Shown here in pieces: positions 47,535 to 56,926 of a stretch of 64,000 bases of DNA (position 1 is the first letter of the stretch; each line of letters starts with the position of its first letter). The notes beneath the pieces are model-generated. The model did no database searches. It saw only the letters and a program-made list of their open reading frames with translations, and had not been told where the DNA came from. Source of the DNA: Isoetes taiwanensis (taxonomy: Eukaryota; Streptophyta; Lycopodiopsida; Isoetales; Isoetaceae); NCBI GenBank assembly GCA_021234155.1, contig JAJEKV010000019.1:19777359-19841358 (forward strand), given 5' to 3'. The position numbers and the translations under genes were made by a program.

Positions 47535-47535
47535 T
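47525..47535. repeat. LINE target-site duplication, left copy
   Basis: ACTCTGATGAT directly before the poly-T, repeated as ACTCTGATGATT at 50028-50039. Confidence 0.85.
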
Positions 47536-50027
47536 TTTTTTTTTTTTTTTTTTTTGAGTGAATGGGGTTTTTTTCATTAATTATAGAAAAAGGTACAACA
47601 TAGTGAGTGAACCTTTATAGATAGGCTACTCATGATAAAACAAGCACATGAACATAAATGAAATAGGTGCTGCTGTAAGCACATAGTAATGTAATATGTA
47701 ATATGTTAACAAAAGCAGTAGTGAACTGTAAAAGTAGATGGGATATATATTGTGCTGCAACTAAGTGTGTTGGCAGCATAAGTGAACACACTTATCAGAG
47801 CAGTTCCTGCAGAGAAAAAGTAGATGTTAATAAGCTGTAGATGTTATATGCAAGTCTGTTTCAAGCCAGAAGGGATAAGTGCAGGTCACTGATTTGTGAG
47901 GGTGGGATGATTTGTGTGAAAGTGATAGGAGTTTAGGAATTCATAGTGAGCTCGAAAGTTTGGCTGAAGTATAAGAGTTCTGCCATTTCCCCAGTTTAGC
48001 TCAGTGATCAACCTGTCTGCATTGGTAGTGGACATCAGAATTATTAAAGTGCCATATGCATCTGCCAGTCCCCTATGATGGTAGTAGCATTCCCTGTAAT
48101 ACTCAAACTGCTGATTTGTCATTCTTCTACTGTTACTCTCCATGAACCACCATATCTCATGCATTAGGTATGTGCTTCTACAGAACTCCATAGCCCAATC
48201 TAATTCTTCATCTGGTATGTCAATGATGTCTATACCGTGATCCCTCTAACTGTGCCTGTCCATATATCATGTGTGTATTGTATGTCATGTACCAGCCTCT
48301 GCCCTGGAAAGTCTGTACTCTGCAGGCTCCACTGAAGTGCCAAAGTCTCTGCTAAGGCTCCTCATGTAATCTAGGAGAAGTGCATTAAGTGTCAGTAAGT
48401 AAATCATGACAATTTAGTTTGAACAGTCTATGAGCTCCTATGAATTGGCCTATATTTAACCATTGTGTATCCAAATCATCTTTGTGCAAGTGTTTTTGAC
48501 TGGTGGCAACCATCTCAATGTCATATATAACTTGAGATTTAATCCAGAACATAGATATTTATTTTCCTCCATATTGGCACCTGTTTCTATGCTTCCAAAC
48601 ATTCTATAATGCAATGCAACATTAAGTATTCTTATAAGCATCATCATTCATCATAAATTCAAGTAAAGTAGCAAGACAATTTATATGAAAAGTATTTTCA
48701 AACCATGCCCAAAAACTAGTAAGCTTTACACAGCCAAATATGTGCTCCATAGATTCAACATAGTTGCATCCAAGAGGGCAGTAAGGATTAACTGAATTTA
48801 TTGTAGAATTGGAGTGCCTTGAGATAGTTTCCAGACATGGCACACTCTTATTTGCAATTAACCATGCAAAATAAGAAATTTTGGGGGGCAAGTAGGAAAG
48901 CCAGATATTCTTGCACAATCTGAATGCAGTGTCATCTGAAAGGTCCCAATAGAGCTTAGATTTGGAAGGTGCATGAGGCTTATTTAAACAAGTATAAACC
49001 TTGGATACATTGTAGCTGGGTTTACCACAGAGGGTCCATTGGGCAGTGATAGGATTGTGGTGAACGTTGACATTGCCAATTCTTTGCATGATGAATCTGT
49101 ACATAGTTTTATCTGAAGCTCTGATTCGATTTTTCAGATTGGTCCAGGAGATCCACCTTGTGTGATCCCAGAGATCACCAAGATGTAATATACCATAAGA
49201 CATCCATTTTTTATAGAGCTTTGGGTGGTTTATGGCCAGAGGAGTAGTATTATCCCTGGAGAAATTGGGATTCCAGAATAAACTTGTGTTGGAGTGACTG
49301 TTCTCAATAGCAGAAATATCAAAGGTTTTGTGAACCTTATTCCAAGCCAGAATGAAGCTTTTCATGAGAGGGGAAGTATTAGGGGCAGGTTTCAAAGTTG
49401 TGAAAGCTGAGGAAGGTAAGCTATGGCTGATGGAAGGATGCCCCTTGGGATGACTGCAGGACAGCCAATATTTGATGAAGACCATGGCTGGATTGTTGTG
49501 ACTGAATAATGATTTCCAGATGTACTTCCCAGCTAAAGCATAGCCCTGAAGGATCAAGTTTTTGCATCCAAGGCCACCATGTATCTTGCTTCTGGTGATA
49601 GTGTTCCAGTTAACCATGTGATGATTCTTCCAGATAAAGTTTCTTACAATTCTCTCAATTTGCTGGTAAATGCATTTGGGAGCCAAGAGAGCTGAGGAGT
49701 AATAAATGTGAGAGGCAGCAATGACTGAGTTAGCAATTATTGTTCTCCCTGCAAGAGAGAGACAATTGCCATAATTGCCTAATTTCTTTCTGATTCTTGC
49801 AACTATTGGAGACCATAACTCTTTTAAACTGGGATTGAGTGATAGAGGCATACCTAGTAGGCTTGTTGTCTCAGTTGATCTAATGCATTTGATACCTGCA
49901 ATGCTATCAGTGTCCATGTCCCCAATGATAGTACATTTATTTAGGTTCAACTGTATGCCAGAAGCAGCTCCAAAGATGTGAATGATGTGGAGGAAATTGG
50001 CAATGATGCTAGAATCATTCTTGAGAA
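47536..50027 (-). mobile_element. 5'-truncated L1-type LINE with poly-A and TSD
   Basis: About 2.49 kb on the minus strand, starting just 3' of the RT catalytic motif and ending in a ~21-nt A tail (47535-47555 as T). It is flanked by an 11-12 bp target duplication. A 442-codon frame (48622-49950) gives the RT thumb (ETTSLLGMPLSLNPSLKELW, GRTIIANSVIAASHIYY, KIHGGLGCKNLILQGYALAG) and the zf-RVT domain (LPPKISYFAWLIANKSVPCL, CPLGCNYVESMEHIFGC). A broken RNase H follows (GALAETLALQWSLQ near 48.33 kb, then WAMEFCRSTYLMHEIWWF and ELNWGNGRTL at 47886-48191). It is inserted in chromovirus gag and is well preserved, so it is young within the nest. Confidence 0.92.
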
Positions 50028-50039
50028 ACTCTGATGATT
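50028..50039. repeat. LINE target-site duplication, right copy
   Basis: ACTCTGATGATT, matching the sequence at 47525-47535 next to the LINE poly-A end. Confidence 0.85.
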
Positions 50040-50117
50040 AGCTTTTTGTTCGTTATTGCATTTGTTTGTTTGATGATATAGTTGTGGAGACAAAATATAT
50101 CAAAAGAACATACATAA

Positions 50118-53100
50118 CTAGTTAAGGTGCCCAGCGTTGCTGGGCACAGGTTGGAACTCGTAATGTTGGAGATCTGGAAATAATAAGGTTGATTGTAAAA
50201 TGACGCTGCCTAGCATTGTTGCGCTATAAGGTGGTTCGTGTCCTGACATTTGTAGGATTGGACCTGAATTGCTATGTCATTGTTATGGGGTAGAATTTGG
50301 TTCTAGCAACTTCTTGGGTATCGATAATTTTAAATGTCTTTATCTTGTGACATCCATTGTGTGCAATTGAATACATCCAATGCACCATATGGAGTTTAGA
50401 TTATTGAAGTAAGTCTCAATAGAAGAGTTGTTGTTGGGAATAAGTTAAATCAAATCAATGGCATAACATTCATGGCAGCTCACACATTTTACAACTATGT
50501 ACAAAAAATTATAGGCCTATCACTATGTAGCATTTGTTTCAACTTCCAATAATGCACAACGACGTTGAAATGTTTATATTTGTAGACATTTCTCAATTGC
50601 AGTATTGTTGAGATGCTTGTACTTGTGTAACCATACGATGTTGAGATGTTTATATTTGTAGAAATTTCTCAATGGCAGTACTGTTGAGATGCTTGTATTT
50701 GTGGAACCGTCTTAATGTAACACTATATGCTAGCTTAATCACTTCACATTCAAAAATCAAGTTGAAATAAATAACTTAAAAGAAAAAACATTATATGAAT
50801 CTCAAACTTGAGTTTTAGTGTCGTTTTTGTTTCAAGACTATCATTGCAAGTGTAAATTGACTTGCAAATTTGAACTTTTTGAGTCTTGTTTCAAGACTAT
50901 CATTGCAAGTGTAAATTGACTTGCAAATTTGAACTTGTGTAGTTAAACACTGCATAAACCCATTTATGCAACATGTCAACATTAAGTTCTTATTGAAATA
51001 AATAGATGATGGATCTGTCTACCTTGCTTAAAACAATGCCCTTGCTATTGTTCTTTAATTTTTTCTTTCCAACCATTTCCAGCCATATCATATCGTCAAT
51101 TGAATCTTATGTCAATTTAATAATGCACTTGAATGTGACCTGCAAATACATGGATTTAGAGTACCATTTTGATGCTCCCTAATAACATACATGTTTTTGT
51201 AATATAAAGCATTTCAGAATTATCCTCTGCAAAAAAATGCAGCCAATCCTAACTTGTAGTTTCATAAATTTGTTCCAAATGCCACTTTTATTCACATACT
51301 ACATGAGAGTGAATGGCAATGGTCCTTCTAGTGCAATTGCTATCTGGCGGTCTAGATGGCCTAATCAAACCAATTTGATACTGTATATATCACAAAACAT
51401 GAAAACACACTATTCAAATGGACAGGGCAAGCACATGCAAACCATTCCACAATTTTATGTATCATGATGCAATGATGGTTCTTGCAGCTTAATGAACCTA
51501 CTAACTTGCACACATGAGATACAAAGACACATCTGCCAAGATAAATTTTTGTAGAGCCGTGTTTAAATTATACTGCTTGGATGTAAAAAATACAAAAGAA
51601 TTGTCATTGTGGCATAGCCTCGCTAATAGCTATTTGATAGAGGAATGTGTAAATGGAGGATCTGAGCATACCTTGAAAGAAAGCTTTTGCTGCAAAGAAT
51701 AAGGCTATAATATAATGGCCTGCAATAGCTTCATAACCCAGTTGTTGTGCACATGCAGCAATCATACTGTTCCATGATGGCACATCGTGCAAAAGGCACG
51801 CTTTGAAAATCAGCGGCGTCATCCCGCCTCCCCTCCGTATTTGAGAAACATATCAACTCATAAACTTAAGACTAATGGCTCCAAGCATTATGGTACTTTC
51901 ATAACATATACATATACATGGATCAGCTTACCATGTAAGGTGAAGGTCCAATGCACATTCCAAGATACAACATGATGTAATTGATTAGGGAAGCTTCCCC
52001 CGAACAAAACACGGTTTTCTACTCATATTGTTGATCCTAAAAACCAAAAGACATAAAACTCAGCCACTCACAACGTAGGGCATACCTAAGCTAAGCAAGT
52101 ATGACTACCAAAGCTATGAATGGACCAACTCATACACAAAAGATGGTAACAAAGATAAAAAAGGTGCAACGCGTTTAAAAAAAATTGTTGCAAACGAAGA
52201 AAAAGCTTATCATTAAAAAACATTTTTAAATGTTTCTCTTCTGGAGCAATGTGGAGAGGCTCGAGGCTCTGTTTCAAAAGGAAGAGGTGTGCAAACATGA
52301 GAAGAAATATCATTACCTCTGCAAATAGAAGTTCCAGAAAGATGCCTAACATCAACAGAAGCTAGGTTACTGATTTTTGGGACGACCACCTAGCAGAGTT
52401 GGATCCACATAAGTTCTTGCAGTATCTGGATCATGGAGAAGCATACTTATTGTGTAACATGATCACGGAGAAGAATACTTATTGTGTAGCATGCTCTGGA
52501 ACCAAAAAGAAAAGGTGTGCCACGCCAGCTTTTGAAACATTGTCTGCTCTGCTCCAGAAGGGCTTTTGATCCAGTGAATCTCGAAAGGAAAATAGATGTA
52601 AATTTGTACATTATGCCGTCAAAATCTGTAACTGTTCTTCAAGACTTTGAATCATGTTCCGAGTTTGAACTCCAAGATATAGCCACACCCTAGCCATCCG
52701 GATTCCGGAAACAAAAGCCTGGCCAGCTCTGCTCTTACATATGGCAGAAGGATCTCCAGGAAGAGGGGGAGGGCACGCGATCTGCTGGGCTCGGGCTTCT
52801 TACCAGTGTACTGATTTTCGCATGTATCCAGCGGTAGTTTGATCCCAAAACTAATATCCAGTGCATGACAGTTCGTTGCAGCTCTACCTTTATCCCGAAG
52901 AGAGTCCTTTGCCATTTGAGGGTTCCTGGAAGAAAAAACATATCAGGCAAATCCTCTTTGCGCTAACATCTCTGGACATCTGCCGAGCAAATCTTTTCTT
53001 TGTATCTCCTGGCCAAAGCACCTCCAGGCCATTCCTGGGGCAAGTACCAGCCGCAACTCGCTCCATAGCTCTTCTCTTCTACCCTCAGTTGGGGCCTCGA

Positions 53101-53268
53101 AGGATCTGAGTCTCCCGGTTTAGGGCTAGGGTTTAGCCCTCAATTCGATGGTGAAATCTCAGCCGTTGGATCTAGGGCTGGATCCAAGAATTACAGCAAA
53201 ACATTATAATATAAGATACCATCACTTATATTCATAAGATATAATATTTTTATATTCAATAATAGAGA
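50118..53268 (-). mobile_element. Complete non-autonomous Helitron with PPR fragment
   Basis: On the minus strand it starts TCTCTATTATTGAATATAAA at 53268 (preceded by A). It ends with hairpin TGCCCAGCAACGCTGGGCA (50128-50146), a short spacer and CTAG at 50118, followed by T. No Rep or helicase is present in the 3.15 kb. The 3' hairpin is the same as in the Helitron at 14.1-18.3 kb, while the 5' ends differ. It is inserted between the second gene of the H3-like region and chromovirus gag. Confidence 0.82.
51604..51822 (-). pseudogene. Captured PPR (PLS-class) fragment
   Basis: The frame begins with LIFKACLLHDVPSWNSMIAA and continues CAQQLGYEAIAGHY. DVxSWNSMIAxxAQ is the signature of PLS-class pentatricopeptide repeats, RNA-binding proteins of plant organelles. 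Only one repeat is recognisable, and the rest of the frame is not PPR-like. It lies in the Helitron and is probably a captured host piece. Confidence 0.65.
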
Positions 53269-53312
53269 TAGAGAATTATAAAGTTTAATTCTATTCCTGG
53301 AATGCCGACTGT

Positions 53313-54858
53313 TCATCCCAAGTTCCTAAGGATGTTGGTGGCCGTGCCTCCTTGGAGTGCTGTCACCAAGTCTTCGACCCTTCTCTCCGATGTGTAGGCT
53401 GCAGTGATGGCCAACCTGCCCTGTCACCTATAAGGGACTGTAAAGTCGAAGATGCTTAAAGCTATTGTCCTCTCGACAAGGATGACTTGGTCGATGTTTG
53501 GGGGCATCCGCGCATGTCTTCCGAATCCTGAGAGGGCAATCAGCATAAAAACCCCTTCTTCTCCGCGTGGCTGAATTGGCAGTGTATGACTGCTATCCTA
53601 CCATCAGTGAGCAATGGCAAGTAGAACCTGAGGGCTTTGTCGTGCCCTGCCTCCCCTGCCTCCTCTCCAGTTCTGATTGCAGCCCTGTGTCTTCCCGCTT
53701 ATCCGTCCACCGGTATTGCTATCATCTCCCTGTAGTCGCCAAACATAGACCTAGAAGAGGTCAAGTTGATACCGCCTGTTTCCTGTCCGGCTGGTGCTAC
53801 TGCAGAGGTGCTGGGTAGGAGTGCACTCGTTGTTTTCTCCCTGATTCCCATTCGCTCTTGGAGTGCTATGAACTCCTCCTCCGTGGGTAGCTCCTGCTGT
53901 GCCATCATCTGCCTAATGCCAGTGTAGGCTTCTATATATCTGTTGATGACTGGCCAGTATACGTGCAAGCCTCCCTGATACTAATGGAAAAATCTTGGGT
54001 CTCCCGGTCGATGAAGTCATCGAGGTCGGGCTGCTGGCGTAGGAGGTGTAGGAGTTCATCTATCCTGTAACCCCTGTCCTTGCACTCGGGGAGGTTCTTG
54101 ATGTCGTGTAGGGTCAGGTATGCTTCTCCTTGAATGATGACCGGGTTAGGCTCATGATGCCTAGCCCAAGTGGTAGAGCCGTCCTTGTCGCTCTTAACCC
54201 TTCTTCGAAGCTCGGCAGGTCTTGTTCGGCTTGCTACCTTTTCTGTGTGGGGTCGATGTCGATGATGTCATCCACGTCAGACCCACGTCCTTCCTCTTCA
54301 TCCTGCTTTGCCTCTTCGTACTCCAGAAGCATCTGCTCCTCTTCACCTTCTTCCATGGCCATGGGCTCAAGGTCTAGGGGTTGAACAGAAGGTTCTCCTC
54401 TGGGTTTGGGCTCGTTGGGACAAGAATATAGCTACAACTACAGTGTAGGAGAAATTCCTCCTATTTACAACTACAGACATGTAATTGGGCATGCGGGTAG
54501 CCTTATTTTCTAGATACTTGTCTATCTTTGGAATGTCCTATAGAGCTGCACGAAGAGCTATGCTAGGTGCAAAGTATCATATGCAAGGGGGACGTTCTAC
54601 GAAAGAGGTCCCTATCTTGGCATAGAACTCGGTCAAGATCTCTTGGTAGTAAGGAGTAGCATTGATGGTGGCATCCACATCGATATCCATCTGAAAAACA
54701 GCGAAGACCGAATCGATGTCAGCTTCAACCACATGAGCAGTGGCGTTGTACCATCGTCTGAATGCAGAGGTTGCCATGATACTAGAGCTGCTGGGGTTAT
54801 CAAACAGATGTGAAAGCGCCTCTGGGTGCTGAAAAATTGCCTTGGAGTGAGGCGCCAT
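53313..54858 (-). pseudogene. Unrecognised gene downstream of the H3-like gene
   Basis: The Met at 54858 follows a TATA box by about 35 bp and opens a 93-codon frame (MAPHSKAIFQHPEALSHLFD, then FRRWYNATAHVVEADIDSVF). Coding-like sequence goes on through several stops and frame changes: NYMSVVVNRRNFSYTVVV near 54.47 kb, and a strongly acidic tract (MAMEEGEEEQMLLEYEEAK) near 54.3 kb. Then come NPVIIQGEAYLTLHDIKNL, RYIEAYTGIRQMMAQQELPT (53699-53968) and a final block ending TATNILRNLG and stop at 53313. It would be near 500 residues if undamaged. I do not recognise the family. A gag-like or capsid-like structural protein of a retroelement or endogenous virus is possible, but no motif proves it. 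Confidence 0.5.
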
Positions 54859-54885
54859 AGAGTAGGGTACAAATGAGGGTTGCGG

Positions 54886-54899
54886 TCCTATTTATAGGC
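54886..54899 (-). promoter_or_regulatory. TATA box of the unrecognised gene
   Basis: The minus strand reads CCTATAAATAGGAC, a strong plant-type TATA box, about 35 bp before the ATG at 54858, which predicts a very short leader. Confidence 0.65.
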
Positions 54900-55067
54900 A
54901 AAACTCTAATTTGGAAAATTTTAGGGTTTGGGGATATCTATCAATTTGAGATGCTGCTATGCAATTCATAGGCAATCTAGTTAGAGAGTGCATCCTAAGG
55001 GTTTTATTGCAACAAATTTCACCTAATTTGGAGGTAGTTGGGATGAGTTAGGGCCATTTTGGTCTGA

Positions 55068-55139
55068 CCACTCACACAGTGCGCGAGAGCCATTTTCAAA
55101 AAGTTTGGAAGTGCTCTTGGCACACTCTGTGAGGGGTGG
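55068..55139. repeat. Hairpin repeat, copy 1
   Basis: 72 bp starting CCACTCACACAGTGCGCGAG and ending CACTCTGTGAGGGGTGG. The two ends can pair (CTCACACAGTG with CACTCTGTGAG), giving a hairpin with a loop of about 35 bases. Lies between the H3-like gene and the next gene. Confidence 0.8.
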
Positions 55140-55270
55140 GCTCCTGTTCGGGTCCAAGATAGCTCAAAATTTACAATCTAAGGGTAGAATCCTACCTATC
55201 TCGGCGAGTAGGGCGGATTGTGCTCTTACTTTCTACATTTGGCCAAGTCTGGACAGAGATCAGTGGCCGA

Positions 55271-55342
55271 CCACTCACACAGTGCACGAGAGCCATTTTC
55301 AAAAAGCTTGGAATTGCTCCTGGCGCACTCTATGAGGGGTGG
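55271..55342. repeat. Hairpin repeat, copy 2
   Basis: Second copy of the 72-bp hairpin repeat in the same orientation, with arms CTCACACAGTGCAC and GCGCACTCTATGAG, about 130 bp from copy 1. Confidence 0.8.
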
Positions 55343-55485
55343 GGTCAAGAACACTGACTTTTGGTCCGAATTGGGTAATTCCAAATGGACATATCATCAA
55401 TATAGTCTTATTACTTACAATTTTGCACTTTAACATGATGAAAACATATTTTTATATTTATAAAAAGTTCTGTAATTACAACAGG

Positions 55486-56626
55486 TTAACAATCTTCCTT
55501 CTTAATAAACCTAGCCAATTTCATATCCCTAGGCATACAAGTTACTCTCTTTGCATGGAGAGCATATGCTAGAGAGTCTTCAAAGTGCTGGACCAGCTTT
55601 TGCTCTGCTGCCTCCTGCAATGCGGGTAATATATCGTCTGTTACTCTCTTCGTGCTGTCGAACTCTTGTAAGATTTCTCTGGTCAATCTTGCGAAGACAG
55701 CTCTTAGTATTAGCAGTTTGTAGCTCCTCTGAAAATGACGGATCTCCCGAGCAGCTCTCACAAAATAGGAGTCCGCCTTTCTCTTCATCGGCTTCTTTGG
55801 GGGTGTGGGTCTCTCCGGGGGCGGCTTCAACGTGTTTTTCTTAGATGGCCTTCCTCCCTCCACATATGTTACCTTGTGTTCTTCATAATATTTGGAGTAC
55901 TCCTCGTACATTTTCATGTACTCGTTGTACTCCTTCAGCTTTTTCCTGTAGTCTCGCTCATGCTTGAGTACATAAGACTCTCGTGTTGGCCTGCTCTTTT
56001 TCGGATCTGTTGTTGGCTTCGGCCACTTGGGGTATAGGGGCGCTGCTGCTGCCGATTCCTCCTCAGCATCCACATTTGAAGGTCCCGAGCCTTCTGTTGG
56101 GCGGGGGACCCTTGACTCATCTTCATCTGACTCAGTGCTTGATGACGATGATGGCGGCCTGTCGGGCTCCCGCTCACTTATGCTGACCCCCGTTGCCGGT
56201 GTCGACTTTGTCTTGCACCGGGGTTTCTTGGGCACCTCGGGATCCTTTCCTTTATCCTCCTTCAATTTTTGGCGCTCCTCCCTCAATCTCTTCCGCTCCA
56301 GCTTCTCTGCAATCCTCTTCCTCTTTGCCACTCTCTTCCTCTTTCCCATCTTCTTCAGCTTACGTACCAGCTCCTCTGGTAGTGCTTCGTCCTCGTCATC
56401 CTCGTTTTCTCCTCCATCGCCCTAATTCTCGGGGTTTTCATTGGGCATGTTCCTCCTCGTCCTGCTGCTCGTGATCCTCCTTCTCAGCATCAGGATTCGT
56501 GTCCGGGTTCTCTTCTTGCCTGGCTCACTCTAGAGCCTCTTTGGCCTTCTGTTGAGCTGCGAGGATCTGGGCGCTGACATAATCGTCTGGTACTACCATC
56601 CGAGCGGTTTGTTTGGTGCGGGCCAT
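55486..56626 (-). pseudogene. Histone H3-like fusion: ARTKQTAR-M tail, charged linkers, H3 fold
   Basis: The ATG at 56626 lies about 105 bp after a TATA box and opens with MARTKQTARMVVPDDYV. Residues 1-8 after Met equal the canonical H3 tail, and the place of Lys9 is Met. A helical linker (QILAAQQKAKEALE), an acidic stretch, a very basic block (KRKRVAKRKRIAEKLERKR), a Ser/Pro/Asp-rich region and a Tyr/Glu/Lys-rich helix follow. The last ~88 residues match the H3 fold without gaps: AREIRHFQRSYKLLI, ILPALQEAAEQKLVQHFEDS, HAKRVTCMPRDMKLARFI. By hand about half the fold positions equal canonical H3. Loop 1 has canonical length, unlike plant CENH3. Full length would be about 380 residues against 136 for H3. 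A TGA at codon 34, a frameshift near 56.45 kb and a further stop make this copy dead. The last 287 codons (55486-56349) are intact. Confidence 0.85.
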
Positions 56627-56726
56627 GTTTTGAAATAAGTTGATCGCCTTCCGAGCATCTAAAAATCGCCTTGTTGGACGGAGAGCAGCTAGCTGGAGAA
56701 GGAAAGTGAAAATGAAGAATCCTAAT

Positions 56727-56740
56727 GGACTATTTATAGG
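56727..56740 (-). promoter_or_regulatory. TATA box of the H3-like gene
   Basis: The minus strand reads CCTATAAATAGTCC, nearly identical to the TATA box of the next gene. Transcription would start about 30 bp on, leaving a leader of some 75 nt before the ATG at 56626. Confidence 0.65.
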
Positions 56741-56847
56741 TCTGGGGATTTTAGGGTTTGGACCTTCAATTTCATGTCATACCATTCTGTAAAGCATTAA
56801 TGCTTGTAGGATCAATACATTGGGTTTGTTTAGGCAAAAAGTGCCCA

Positions 56848-56918
56848 CCACTCACACAGTGCGCGAGAAGCATTCTCAAAAGTTTTGGAAATGCCCAGGG
56901 CGCACTCTGTGAGGGGTC
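56848..56918. repeat. Hairpin repeat, copy 3
   Basis: Third copy, upstream of the H3-like promoter, with arms CTCACACAGTGCGCGAG and GCGCACTCTGTGAG. It ends 8 bp before the right LTR. The three copies therefore bracket the H3-like gene. Confidence 0.8.
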
Positions 56919-56926
56919 ACACCTTA

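Noticed and set aside
55551-56474. Long plus-strand open frames opposite the H3-like gene
   Set aside because: Ser/Phe/Leu-rich shadows of a charged protein on the minus strand; no motifs or promoter.
55486-56626. H3-like gene as a centromeric histone (CENH3)
   Set aside because: The tail is the canonical ARTKQTAR and loop 1 has canonical H3 length. Plant CENH3 has a different tail and a longer loop 1. The long charged linkers fit neither.
55486-56626. H3-like gene as an ordinary host H3 pseudogene
   Set aside because: An H3 pseudogene would not have about 250 coding-like residues of charged linker between tail and fold, nor a neighbour with a matched TATA box and shared hairpin repeats. 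It remains a fallback if no other copies exist.
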